From Ignelater luminosus (lineage: Eukaryota; Arthropoda; Insecta; Coleoptera; Elateridae): DNA of 64,000 bases. The notes below the pieces were generated by a model, which saw only the letters and a list, made by a program, of their open reading frames with translations, did no database searches and was not told the DNA's origin. The DNA lies in contig VTPC01090932.1 of the NCBI GenBank assembly GCA_011009095.1, forward strand, positions 124,001-188,000. The letters run 5' to 3'. The position numbers were made by a program, and so were the translations under genes. Positions 46,726 to 60,559 of the stretch are shown here, piece after piece. The stretch's first letter is position 1; every line of letters begins with the position of its first letter.

Positions 46726-49700
46726 ATTTTAAATGCTGTAACTGCGGTAATGTAACATATTGGACTAGTGGAAAATGAAAGCTATAGTTACAACTTTAGA
46801 ATCGAGTTTGAAAACGTACAGAATGCGACAGAAAATTAGTATTGTTGACATTACAGACCAGTCGTCAAGTATTCTGGAGTAGAAAAAATTCTGACTAAAA
46901 TATCTGTTCATATAATGTCTCCTCAGGATGTCATTGTAAAACCCTGAGGTTTTCCCTCTTCAACGAGGTCGGCGTCCTTCCCTCCGGGGTGGAGAAAGGG
47001 TCAGAAACCAGTCTTTTATCAATTTCTCGTTTTCTTATTAACTTTACAGCAAAGATAATACACTAAAGATCTATTCGGAACGTTGATGGAAAGCAAAATC
47101 ATGAGTTCTGGGTGTCTCAAAGTACTTTACCAGATTGATCTTAAAAATACCAATTCACCAATTTGTAACTTTGTTCGACCTACTGCAAAACACAACAGTT
47201 TGGAAAAATCAATTAAACTCTTATAGCCATGCAACTTCTTCAATTACAGGTTAGATTTCATGTAAACATTTACTTATGTAGTTAGCATTTGCGTGCAGTG
47301 ACCAATTGCACTTTATTTGATCATCTAAGGAAACACGATTCTATTGTAAACAAAGGTGTATGTAAAGCTTTATTCTGTTAGGATCCATCACATTCTTTTC
47401 TGTCAAATTAGTACTATTTTAGGTTCTTGTAACACTCGATCTTTTTTCTTGTCGTCACGTCTTTGCAGTGCTTCTCGTTGGTGTCATCAGCCTTATTATA
47501 CAGGTATCAGTTATGTCAAATTGTGAAAGAAAACTGAATAATGCATCCTCCTAAAAGCTTTTTGAAAATGAAAAGTTCAAGTTTCTCAATATTGTTCCCT
47601 ACACAATCCCCCCAAATCTACAAATTGGCAACCTTGTATGTGTAAATCTAAAACTCATTTTTCGCATTTGATTTAGCCAAACTAGTTGGGACTCAATTGT
47701 TCTTACCGTTTTTCGAGATTCTCGTCCCACGGTTTTCATCTCAACTCGTGAAGTTTCCAGTTTTTGGATTTTATTTGAAATTATGCAGCCAAATTTCTGC
47801 ATCTACCGTTTACACAGTATTGGACAGCAAACTAAATGTGAGTATGGGCGAGCCTGCCTGTTCTTTTAATTCTCCCCTTTTATCAAATCTCAAATTTCTT
47901 TGAAAGGTTACTGAAAGTACGAACCATACTAAATCTTGAGTTAGCCACACCTGGATTTGTCTGTCGATTTGTGACTTATCCAGACTAATAATGGTACGTA
48001 TTGGGCAGAGATCCAACTTGGTTAATTAGATCTGAAATGTTTGAATCTCGTGAAGCCAACAATGTTCCGTTTTTGTTAATCAGACCGGTTGGTAACCGCC
48101 GTTATTGAAAAATAAGCTTGAGTATTACTAGACAATTTATGATGCTTTCAGTGGTGCACATTCTACTGAAGAGACCACGACGCTAGGAACCCAAACAGGA
48201 TCAAGAAGTATAAATATAACCTTCCAATCAATACACATGTTTCAACCTAAATATCTAAGAAAATATCAGTTATAAGGCCAAGCTGAATAATCCAGATACT
48301 TAAGGTTAATCAGAGAAATCTCTATAGGTCATGCAGAACAAAATCAAAACATAATTCCAATAAATCTGGAAAAGTAAGCCGTCATTATTATGTAAAAATG
48401 GATATGGATTAGTGTAGTTTTACGGACAAAGAATTATTGGAATTTACACATTCATACGTGCTAATGATTTATTTTTTATGGCTAAACATGAAAATCGTTC
48501 CTACAAAATTTCATAAATATTTATGTATGTCATCATAATGAAGTAAAATTAGTTTGCCTATTTCCATATTGTAACAAATTTATACAAAATTAAAAAAGTT
48601 GTTAGATGGAGAATTCTAAAAAACCCAATAAAACAGGTTTTATTATAATTTTTAATTAAACAAAACCTTGTTGTCACTTATTAATATGCATATGTACTTA
48701 TTTTAGAAACTAATAGTAATACAATATTAACACTTTCGGTGATTTAAACAGCATATGCATTGATTTCTAATAATTCACTTAGTATCAAAATGAACGTTTA
48801 TATTTTTAGATAAAAACACGAATCAATAGATGTAACAGAAGATAAATTCTTACCAAAGCAATATTTTATTATTTTCCATATGAATATTGAATGTTTGCTG
48901 ATGTGTAACAATCAATTTAAAGTAGGGATGGCTTCAATAGCATTTTCTTTTTGTAATTATTGTAGTTTTTATTGCCAACCTTCTTTTTAATGTCATACTG
49001 TGCTTTCAATACAAAAGTGTTTTTTGTTGTGGATATTAATATTATTACTTTTTATAGTTGCTTGTATGCATTCAGCATTTAAAGTAATTTGGCATTTTTT
49101 GTAAGATTTGATATATGATAATACAGTTTTCACTTTTTCAAATTGCTAACAAAATCTAAGAAGCTTATAGTAACTTAAAGCTGCTTACATTTAACTAGCT
49201 CAAGAAGTATATTAATATCACTAAATTTTCGAAATTTAATGTTTGTTTTTAATGATGTTTGAACTGAAAAGCTTTTTGCATTTTCCTGAAAAGTTCTACA
49301 AACAAACTTAAATTCTTCTTGTTTGAGAGTTCTATATTCATTTCTAAAATTTGTTTACCACTACTTTCTATTGGTTGTAATCTGTAAACATTTGTTAATA
49401 TAAAACAACAGTCAGCGCTGTCTTAAATACTTTTGATTCTTTGAACAAATACAGTCTTCACAATAGAACCTCAAATAATTTTCATTACATTTCCTTCACA
49501 TTCTGTCTTAAATCTATGATGGTTTTCTATCATTGATATTTGCATTGCTATATCATCTGTCTATTATGTTCTTTTTCACTGATCACTAATGCTGACTTAC
49601 TATGCACATAATAATCTAATATTCGTCTCGTAAATCCAGAATTAGTATCTTTTCATTTGATGCTGTGTAACCAGTACCAAGACGGCTATAAGGATTTATT

Positions 49701-51400
49701 ATGAAATAAAAAAACAATTCACAATTCTTATTCTTTACATTGATAGAGGATACGACATAATTAGGTTTTTAAGAGAATCTTCATAAAGGTTACGAATTCA
49801 TTTGTGCTTCACTATGAGATGCTTTCAAAGATCTACATAAACCTTGTTGTAGGGTACCCTATACATTCTACATGCAAGTAATATCTTTTCATCACGTTTT
49901 GTGTTAAACAAATAACTCTTATTTAAACATGAAAACTAAAATACACGACTGTAGTATCTTCAACGAAGATTGTTTAATTTTGGATTTGTAATGAAGATAC
50001 ATATAATCATCTTCATACTCAAACAATTAATCCCAAGTAAAAAAACTTAGAACATACAATGCAAACGACTTAAATTCTGGATGCCTTGTTTATAAACCTG
50101 CTTTAGTATTATAAAGCATGAATGCAAAATTTCATCGCAATATTTTCAAAATCAGTAACAATCCATTAACATAACCTTAAAAGTTCATTCCAAGGCAATT
50201 AGCAACTGTTACTGGCTACGTCCAGGATTAACTGTCATGTAATGATTGTAACAAACAAGCAGCCGTAGGCAGATCAGTGATGGTATTGAAAACATAGAGG
50301 TCTTCCTATGAAAAAGGAAGATCGTCAAATAGATATCGTGATATGGTAAGTAGTGCTTCAGTAAATAAACCCTTCTGGATTAAGTAGCTGAAATTTAGTA
50401 AAATGGAAGGTTAAAGTTAGTAACAAATCTATCTATTCAGCTTCTACCACAGGTTTACATAAAGAATGAAAAGTAATGCAGAACTACCGCGTAGTAATTA
50501 ACCATTGCAACTAATAATGAGACGACCTCGGTTAGGTCTTCAGTGACCAAAAGTTAACAAGAATGTGAAAGCAGTATACTAAAAAGAAAAAATAAAAAAT
50601 TCACATCAAGCAATAGAGAATTTAGAAAAAGACATTATAGGTATAGGGCAATACTTGACAGCTAAATAAACGTTTACTATCGGGACGACGACCAAGACAA
50701 ACATCCAGGAAGAGTTTGAATTGTTATCAAAGTTAATCAGTAAATACCCTACTTTGATACTGGTAAATAGAAATAGCCTTATCTCTATTGAGACACACCC
50801 TGGAGCTAATAATATAAAATTAGATCATAATCTAAAATTAAAAATAGTTAAAAAAAATAAGAAAACAGAGGTTAGAGATTACCGAACTGAAAGAAAAACG
50901 AATTAAAGAAGAAATTAAGAGAGAAATCGTAAAAAATCAACAGGTTTTGGGATAAAAACGAGTATGAAAACAAAATTAATCACCCAACACAAACTATCAC
51001 AAATACTCAAGAAGCAAAGCTTCAACCAAAGCAAGAATTTCAGAGAAAACTTAGATGGAAACGTACATGTTACAGTTAATGAAACAACTACGATTACTTG
51101 ATCCTGACATGATTGATTCTTATGTCATCAAAAACTGTGGCGTCCATCGTTCATTACTGAAAGTCATAACGTCAGTATCCTTTGCAGCCCATTCTTTACC
51201 TGACATGTATAAGGTAGGCTCATGTTACAACAATATTATATATACTGTCTGCCACAAATAAAGTTTTAAAAATTCGTTTTATTGAAGGAATCGACGAGTC
51301 GGGTCAGTCGTCCTTATGTTTGGGCGTTGTTATTAGATGGCACCTTAGTATTTTCATGCTGTTAAATGTTATACTTGATTAGTATATAATCAGTATGAAG
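46726..51400. other. A+T-rich stretch without recognised genes
   Basis: Includes a short G+C-rich patch at 46,920-47,005 (GTCGGCGTCC, CTCCGGGGTGG), a set of overlapping frames at 47,600-48,020, and frames at 50,721 and 51,055. None has an identifiable domain. Confidence 0.4.
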
Positions 51401-51409
51401 CAGACGAGC

Positions 51410-52210
51410 ATTGGATTCTAGCGTCGGGTGTGAAGCGAGACAGTCGACCTAGAATTAAGCAGTGGTATGGTGAATAGTACCAAAGACACCAAGAGGAGCC
51501 GTCAACCACCATTTTGGACGGAAAAGCCGGATCGTAGACGCCTCCATCCAATAATTGCTATGAACTTGCGTTTAGGGGGGGGGCGTAGTACACCTCCGTT
51601 TCTCAGCTCCATCAGAACGGTCTGCCTTGGGTGGGGCAGATCGTGATCATTACCCAATCCTTACAGGTTCTGAACTTGGGACTCCTCAGACCTCTACTCC
51701 ACCACTTTGGGAAATTCCTGCACCAGCCGTTGGCGCCTGCGTAATCCCTTTCTCCCTCCCATCTAATCCTTCCCAAATCCTCCCGCAGCAGAAACTGGTT
51801 GTAATTTTGAAAAGAACCATTTAGACCAACAACGAACCAAAATTTCAACTTACCAACCACCTCCTCCCTCTTCTGCTGCGAACTCATTTTACTTCACCAC
51901 TTTCCGTTAATCCTACTATCATCAACACTAGTATCCGCTATCTTCGGGGTCCGCTTCAGCACCGACGACTTCAACACAATCACAGCCGTCGCCAACACCG
52001 CAAGATCCAACCAGTCATCATCACCAAACGCCGCCTACAAGCACCTCCTGCCAAGATGTTCTATAAATTCAAGAATTTCATCAAGGTATCCAACTCAACT
52101 CAACTCCACAACCGGACGAGCATGAGCGTTCAGCATCAATATCTACTTACAACCGTGGCTAAAGAGAAGCCCGATGGCTTCTAAAGCTGCTGCGCCTCGG
52201 CGCGACGCGG
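51410..52210 (+). other. G+C-rich block of unknown origin
   Basis: This block stands out from the A+T-rich background. It has a G run (51,575-51,583), pyrimidine-rich CTCC tracts near 51,740-51,870, Pro/Thr/Ser/Gln-coding triplets at 51,960-52,060 (TSTQSQPSPTPQDPTS in one frame), and GCGCCTCGGCGCGACGCGGC near 52,193. No continuous frame runs through it. It ends about 470 bases before the endonuclease of the retrotransposon fossil and could be that element's 5' region. That link is inference. Confidence 0.4.
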
Positions 52211-52679
52211 CAAACTTCGATGATTCGACGCAAGCATTGACTTTCATTAGTGCAATAATGCGCTTCTTATTTAAAAAAAACAGTTACGTTGTCACAAAGT
52301 ATAGAATTTATTATCGCTTCTCTTAACATCTATTTCTGATTCAATCGATAATTATAAATCAAATCATACGTAAACGAGAAACAAAATAATGAGAAGAGTT
52401 GCAAGTAGAGAGGCTGGTTTGCTGTATTTGTGATTCAAAGAGAGAAATACAGTTACTAGATGATGTGGTCAAGGTCGAAAATAAACAAAATTGATAAGTA
52501 GGTAAACAACTGGCTAGAAGATTAAAAAGAAAAATGGAGCAACCTCACTTAAAAGATACTTTTTTATTTTTGGACAATCCCCCGATTTTTCCTTAATGAA
52601 ATTTACTTCCTCAAAATTTTCAGGTTTCCAGGTTGCTGGGCAGTCTGATAGAAAGTTGGTAGACGGAGTTATTGGCAGC
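52211..52679. other. A+T-rich spacer before the retrotransposon
   Basis: Nothing supportable seen. Confidence 0.4.
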
Positions 52680-55003
52680 ATATGAAAGAACTGGAAATGG
52701 ATAATAGTATTGGTAGCTGGAATGTCAGAACATTATACCAAACAGGGGCCATTAATAACGTACTCCTTCAAATTGAAAAGTATGATCTGGACATAACAGC
52801 ATTGCAAGAAAACAGATGGCCAGGCTCTGGGTCCATAAAAAAAAGCAACTACCGGATCTACTATAGTGGTGGATCCACTAAAAAACATGAGTTTGGATGT
52901 GGGTTCAGTGTGCACAGTAGAGTGCAACCAAATGAAATTGGATTCAAACCAATATGCGAGAGAATCTGTCCGGATGCGATTCCGAAATCTATCTGTGTTC
53001 TGTATACACGCACCTACAGAGGACAAAGAAAAAGCAGAAAAAGAGGAATTCTACGCACTGCTAGAAGGTGAAGTAGATAAGACTCCTAACAATGATATTT
53101 TAATGCACAAGTAGGAAAAGAGCCAGAATACATGCAGATAGTGGGTAATCATAGCTTACACCAAAATTCCAATGACAACGGTGAGAAAGCAATACAGTTC
53201 ACTGGGGGCAATAATCTACGAGTCATGAGCACAACATTTCCACACAAGAAGATGCATAAGGGAACGTGGATATCACCGGACGATGGTACCATCATGTAAT
53301 GGTAGACAGTAGATCATACTTAAACATAATGAATGTTAGAAGATATAAAGGTGCGGCATCGGAATCGGATCACTACTTGATTAAGACAAAACTGAGGCAG
53401 AGAATCAGTGAAATAAATAAAAAATCAGGAAACAGAGTCAGGAGATACAGAACTAATGACTTAAAAAAATAATGACTTAAAAAATGACAGTCGGTGGACA
53501 GCCTCTGGGTAGCAATTAAAAGAATCGTAGAAAACGTTGCAGAGAAAGTAATCGGAAAACAAAAAAGATGGTATGACGAAGAATGCAGAAGGGTAGTTAC
53601 TAAAAGAAACGAAGCCAGAATGAAATGGATGCAAAGGAGAACAAGGGCTAGAAGAGAGGAGTACGAATATCTAAGAAGAATAGCAAAGAACACGCAAAAA
53701 GAAAGCGTCAACAACTAGAAAATCAAATTGGAAAGATACAAGAATTGCATGACGCTAGAGAGACAAAAAATTCTATGAAAGTATTAAACAACTAAAAGGA
53801 TACCAGCCCAGAGAAACCATGATTAAGAACCCAGAAGGTGAAATATTAGTAAATACGGAAGATGTACTTGAGATATGAAAAATATATTTCGACACTCATC
53901 TTAATAAGACATCGGATGTACAAGAACAAGAGGAATCACTCGCAGTTAACGATGTGCAACAGCAGCTGGAAGAGCCGACGTTAAGTGAGATAAGAAACTG
54001 TATACAGAAACTGTAAAAGTAATAAAGCCCCAGGAATAGACAACATTCTGACAGAACTGATAAAATTGAAGGTAACAAATTGACTGAGCAGATACACCAG
54101 CTAAACTTAAGATATGGAGAGACCAACACATGCCAGATCAAAGGAACGCAGCCGTGATCTGCTCAATATACAAGAAAGGGGAAAAGCTAAGATGCGAAAA
54201 CTATAGAAGTATTTCCTGTTATGTGTTGCATACAAAATTCTCACAGAACTGCTACATCAAAGAATAACTCCCTATGCTGAAGAACTGATGGGTAAATACC
54301 AGGCCGGCTTTCGAAAGCGACGATCCACCACGGAAAAGCTATACATAGTCAGACAGATAATGACGAAGTCATGGGAATTTAACACACCCCTCTACCAAGT
54401 TTTCATAGACTTTAAGCAAGCCTATGATAGCATCCAACGAAAGCCCCTATGTTCAGCGATGAAGGAAACAAACTCTCAGACTGATACAAATAACGATGGA
54501 AGAAGCTAAAGGAATCGTTAAAATCCAACAACATACCTCAGAGGATTTTGAAATTAAACAAGGTTTGAGACAAGGAGATGGCCTGCCCCCCTTACTTTTT
54601 AATATCGCTCTTGATAAGGTCATCAGAGTCACTAATGTAGATGCTAATGGAACTATCCTAAACAAAGAAAGACAAATTGTGAAATGATCTAGACCTAATT
54701 GCAAGATCTAAAAGAGCTCTAAGAGAAGGATATCAAGAATTAAAGCAAAGTCCACAAAAATCGGATTAGAAATCAGTGTAAGTAAAACAAAGGCGATGGA
54801 AATAAGCAAGACTGGGTCAAAATTGGACTATGAATAATGACAACATCGAAGTAGTGAAAGAGTTTACGTACCTGGGAAGCAATTTAAATACGAATAACGA
54901 TATAACACAAAAAAATACGGAATAGAACTATAAAGGGCAGCAGGGTACTGTATTTGTTAAATCATATCCTAAGATCCAAGCTGATACAGAGAGACACTAA
55001 AAT
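52680..55003 (+). pseudogene. Non-LTR retrotransposon fossil (APE endonuclease + RT)
   Basis: The endonuclease starts near 52,700 with SWNVRTLY, LDITALQENRWPGSG and NEIGFKPICERI. A frameshift near 52,975 leads to HAPTEDKEKAEKEEFYALLE. A small deletion removes the catalytic MGD, leaving FNAQVGKEPEY, then NHSLHQNSNDNG, HKGTWISPDD, HVMVDSRSY and SESDHYLI. A linker holds KRWYDEECRR. The RT has YQAGFRKRRSTTEKLY, VFIDFKQAYDSI (54,400) and GLRQGDGLPPLLFNIAL (54,560). The YADD box is truncated to a DLDLIARSKRAL remnant. FTYLGSNLNTNNDI follows at 54,860. Homologues are often mis-annotated as 'craniofacial development protein 2'. Clade not assigned (RTE-related or similar). The copy stops at a (TA)n run, so the 3' end is missing. 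Confidence 0.9.
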
Positions 55004-55007
55004 TAAT

Positions 55008-55026
55008 AATATATATATATATATAT
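55008..55026. repeat. (TA)n microsatellite at the retrotransposon break
   Basis: An uninterrupted AT run of about 19 bases, where recognisable retrotransposon coding ends. Confidence 0.85.
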
Positions 55027-58000
55027 GACGAAAGGAATGAAGCGTTTCAACAGTAGTACTTCATCTAACTCTAATTTTGTTATTGGCATATTGAAAAGAA
55101 TACAACCTTCAACTAGGTTAATGCTAACAGAATTTGCTGTCGATTCTAGGAGAAAACCGTTTTAGTTGTGTAGCCATGTATGCTGTGCTAAGCGTACGGC
55201 TTCGCGATTTGACAGTTACATATTTGGAAAGCCTAAGGACCTTACTAGACTTTTTGCAGTTCTCCTTAATAGTCCATACTAATATACGTACATAGCTGCA
55301 TACTGGAACTGTAATTTATTACAATTTAATTATCTCTCATGTCATCTCTTACATTTTCACTTTCATTTCTGTCGTTATAAGGCGTAAGATCTTTTTATTG
55401 ATGTATGATGCTTCGGTATTCAAAGGCAATGCTTGCTATGTTACATAACAATTCCTTGAGTTGTTCAAGTTATTTAATTTAAACTGGTGTAGTTAAGGTT
55501 CGGCGAATTAAATTTCTTCGAATTATTATATCTTTCAGATAGATCCCTACCTAAGGTAACTAGCTAATTTGGCAAGGATATAATTGAAATTATCTAAATA
55601 AAGCTCTTAGTTTTTGTTACACATTCTGAAGAAAAGATCAAGTTTAATCAATAACAGTTGTCTATTAGAGATTGATTTACGTTCCTTTAAAATAACTACA
55701 ACTGTTTACAACTACAGTTTAATTTATTCCTATTATAATAATTGTGATGTGAATTATTAATCATCAGCGAAAACTTTAATTATGTCGTTAAATTGTTTAA
55801 GTCTTGACTAAACAAACATCCAATGACATTGCAGAAAAAAGTGTTGAGATGAAAGATACAAGATCGTAATTATGCGGGTCCAGTTGCTTTATTTGTTTTT
55901 TAGTTTTTTAAAATATTTGGTTAATACAAAATGAAAAGCATCGCAAAATTAAAAAAAGAAAGAACTCAAGATTCTAGATTCAAGGATAATTTACTGCCAG
56001 GGGGTAAACTCGTATTAAAGGTGTTGTTGAATATGCAAAATATTGACGTTGCTAAATTTTTGTTCACGTTATAAGGTTAAATCTAGCTACTGACGTCAGA
56101 AATAGTCCTATAAGGTGATTCATAGTTTAACACTGATTGAAACAAGAAAAGACCATACTTTAATTAATTAAAGCAAGTCATTTTAACACTTTCAAGTTAA
56201 TCTAGCTCAACTGATTTTGTTAGATACCAGCAAATAGTGATTTGTCTATAAATAAATTTAACCATAGAAGGACAACTTTTTTTACTTTCTTCGTTGTAAA
56301 TAATGCGTACAGGTGTCTGTTATTATTGTTGTTATTATTATTATTATTATTACTCATCCGGTTATTTCAAGATTTCTTTTCTTTGTTTTCTAAAAGAATT
56401 ATGTTTACTGGGATTTTTGAAGAAATTATTTTTGATGATGACTAAACTCACTTTATTATAAACAATACAATGTCCTTTTTTAACTGTGTTGAAACCAATC
56501 ATCTTTACTCTTTGTAAATATAATAATCAGACAATACACCTGACTTTAATGTTATTCACAAGTAACACATTCAAAGTGATCGGGAAAAAAGTTCTAAGTA
56601 AAGTGAGTTTAAATACTGTTTTCAAGGATACGTTTATTTGAATTTTTCCTCAACCGGTTGTATATTGTATAAAAGAGTAGCAGCTTCATAGAAGCAATTT
56701 CTATCTGCTTAAAATTTAAAACCAGGTTGTTACTTATAAGCCCTACGCAGTCCTTTGACGTCACTGCAACTCGTTACGTCATTGTTTCAATTCAGGGTGT
56801 CCAAGAGGAAACGGGATTTCATTGGATTGCCCTAGTTTTAGATGGAAACGCGGTAGAGGTGCAGCTTAGCCTATTCACCACCAATCTCATGAATGAAATA
56901 TTAGAGTTGGAAATATATAGAGGAGAGTCGAAATTATTATTCTTTTTTGTGAATAACCTTCTTCTACAAACATACTCGGAAATTTATGAACTTTAAGGAA
57001 ATACTTATCTGTATTCATAATCGTTGGTTATACATATTATAAAGGCTGGTTTATTTCGTTCAATAAATCTGTAAAAATGAAGTGGTGTAGATAAAATTTC
57101 AATTAATTTTATCTCGTTTCTCTATCTTTTTGCAATTAATCTTTTATTAAGGAGTTTCTTTAAAAATCCGATTATTAAAATTATAATACAAAAATAACAA
57201 AATTGAAAAGTTTAAAAAAGCTAAAATTGAAAACATAAATTATGAAAAGTAAACAAATTGTTTAGGAAAGTTGGCATTATAATATTATTATAAATTATCT
57301 TGAAACAAATCGATAAATACCTTCATTATGCTTCAGCATAACCGAGAACGGTTCGCTTTTCCGGTTCAAGGTTTAAATAAGTAAATAATTTGGTCCGTGG
57401 AGCTATGTAGGTGTTGTTTATTGCTTTATATCAAGAAAATGCCGATATTTATTTTTATCTATTTTAAGTTTCGCGGATTTGTACCAGGCTGTACTGCTAT
57501 CTGACTGAACAAAAGACTTTCCTGCAATAAGAGCTAATACATCATTTAAGATATGCATTAAGTTGTCTAAAAAATCTTTCTGGCATAGTTAATAATGGAT
57601 TTTACGTGCACGCTAAAGCATGTACTAGTACCTATTACTACAATTCCATCGATTTAAATACAAGTTTCAGTCGTTTAGTTGATTCTCGTAAGGTCAGTGT
57701 AGAGTCAATTTAAGTTCAACTTGAGATTATGAAATGTTAAACAAATACTACCTTGCATGTATATCGATTTACCAGTACTAATTGGATTTAGTGAAATGCA
57801 ATTCTTCTATATCACCAGAAAAAAAACTTTAACTGAAAATAAATTGTTCGAAATTAATAAAAAAGACTTTTATAAGAGAAGAAAACGCAGAAGACCAATC
57901 ATTAAATTTCGTTAATCATAATTTGTGTTTATTTTCTATTTGACAGTATTTAGTTCTTTTAGGGAAGCCATCTAATAATGCTTTCCCCGCAGAAAGAATA

Positions 58001-60559
58001 ATAAACGGAAAATTTTTTAGTTCGCATATATCACCAAAAACATCGAACGGAAAGTACGTAGACTGACCCATTCCAAAAGTTTTACTGACAGATTTTACTT
58101 GGAGACGTTCAGAAAAATAACAGATATCTGACTTTCTGAGTAGAAGTAGAAACAGAGAATGAAATATTACCTATAGTCGAATTCTTTAGGTTATCAGTCT
58201 TTAAACGTTATTTCATGTGCTATAGTTTCAAGAAACAAATCTGGTGATCTAATTGATTTCTAGAGTTTTAAAGTCGTTATTCTGTGAATAATGTCTTGCC
58301 TTAGTGGCAGTTATTCCCATAGTAGATATCATTTAAATATGTTGGGTCACATTACCCTTACGTGATCTCGACGGCATTTTTTCAGAACTTAGAAAACAAG
58401 CTAATGTTGCTTAATTGAAATCGATTAATCACTTCACGAAAATATTACCTTTCCTGATTCCTGACATTGTCACTATAATCTTTACTTTATCAATTGATAT
58501 CCGCGGTGTAATATGATATTTATCTCCAAATGATTAGTGCAATAAAAATTTAAAAATATATAAGAACCTTCAAAATAGCGTAATAGAAAAAAAAGCACAA
58601 TCTCTCGTGAACATCTTTTAGTTAAAGACAACGCCAGCTTTTTGTCTAAAAAGACTCAACTATTCTACTGTACATACATACAACTACATAAATAAAATGG
58701 GGACCTAACTGCATTAAGTTATATAATCTGAAAAGTGAAAAAGATTCTTTCTAGATTTCTAATATCTTGTCCTTACAGTCATATAGGATGAGTTCGAAAG
58801 ACTATCATCGGCCAAAAGTCTCTTCATCAAAACGTTAAATAGGCCTTTTACCTTGCAAGTGTCGAGCTTTGTTTTAAAGGAGGCAAATTGTAAGAATTAA
58901 TTTGCAGTTAGCCTAACGACAGGTAATTCTTTAACAATGGGATTACATAGAACAGTAAAAATGAAGAATAGAAACAAAGGTATGTAGACAGATAGAAACC
59001 AATCAAATGGGATTTCAGTATAATAGAAAGCACTTCCAAGTTGGAGATGGCCTGATGGAATTTACGGCATGAAACAATGAATTCAACGCAATGTGCACCA
59101 AATAGCAATGAGTACTAGTAGCAGAATTACAGTATAGATGATTTTTTATAATGTTTTCAGAGTATAAATACAAAAAATACTTCCCCTGACTGGAACAACA
59201 TTGTTAAAACACCAAATTCCAACTTGGATATAATCAGCCCAAATCTTCTTACGAATAACCTCTTCTGCTCCCTGGAAGAACGAACAGAATAGTTGGAGAT
59301 AATGCAAATGATAATCGAGTAGCTCAAGATGTACATCTCAGTTACATATTTGCATGTACAGTTAGACATGGTAATGAGTTGGCAATCTTTCCATTCACAA
59401 GTTTGAGTAGTAAGTGATCACCCAGTTTCGAAATGAATCGGAATTGAGGCTAAACTATGTTAATAACAGCTTTCACAGGGTTGCTAGTGGTTTACTATAC
59501 AATAAAATTCCCTGGCCTATCCAGATTTTCCAGTAACTTCGCATTACAAACTATACCTTTGTAGAATCTGAGAAATTTTTCTAATTTTCATTTTGTACCA
59601 AGTTGGATGAATTTTGGTTATCAACATGCTGTATGCATTATCATTGGCGTTGCTTTTAGATGATTCAAAATAGTTAGCAACTGACCTGCTTTGTTTTAAT
59701 CTTCAAACAACTTTTATGTGTTTTGCGCAGCGTAAATGGCTTACTACAGCCTGACATCCTTCATAACTAAAGTCGCATGATTTCATACATATTTTACGTT
59801 GACTTGATAAATATCTCCTAGAACCGATGTTGAAATTCTAGACCATTATATGGATTAAGTCCCACTTTTATAATCTAGGGTACAACTATTTTCTGCTATT
59901 TTCAAAACTGAATGAACCAGAATTAAAAAGAACTAGATAACCAATAACTTTTCAAACTCATTCAGTCAGTTAAAAGAAGCTAACTTCACAAATATTTTCT
60001 TAAATTTCCCAAATCGGCAGTTTTTTTCCATTTCTTTATCGCTAAATACAACTATCGTTTAGCAAAGTACTTTAGTATAAAAGAGTTTCAGTTTATGCTA
60101 AAAACAAAATTCTGCAGCGTTTTGTTCCCTTTCCTGAATTTAGCATTTGTGGAGTTTGTTCCTTTTAATTCTGACTCATTCAATTGTATCTATGGCAAAA
60201 ATTTCCCAATTAAACTTTCTCATAATTGCAAAAGTAGCCCTAGTAAATGGAATTAATCCAATTTGCATTAAAAGTAGCTCTTCTTAACTATTGTAGCACC
60301 GTACGGGGTGGGTCAAATTGATTATCAATATGAATTATCAGGCTCAATATTGGCGATAGCAATAAAAGGTTTTCGTGTCCGTAGAATAGCCTTGTTATCC
60401 TGAAACCAATGTGAAAACAAAATTCAAATATCATCGCCTACTTTTGAACTATTAGGGAAAGATGTTTTCCTTTTCTCTAAAAACAACTTTTCTTCATATC
60501 TTGTTGATTTAAAGAATTATCTAAAAACTTTTAAGGCATGCATCTACAGGTATCCCTGA
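55027..60559. other. A+T-rich stretch without recognised genes
   Basis: An (ATT/GTT)n microsatellite lies at 56,320-56,352. The frame at 56,727-56,996 (QGVQEETGFHWIALVLDG and on) has somewhat protein-like composition but no recognised family. The rest is low-complexity. Confidence 0.4.

Noticed and set aside
52733-53026. 97-codon minus-strand frame, and 53,373-53,714 and 54,453-54,704
   Set aside because: Antisense shadows of the retrotransposon endonuclease and RT.
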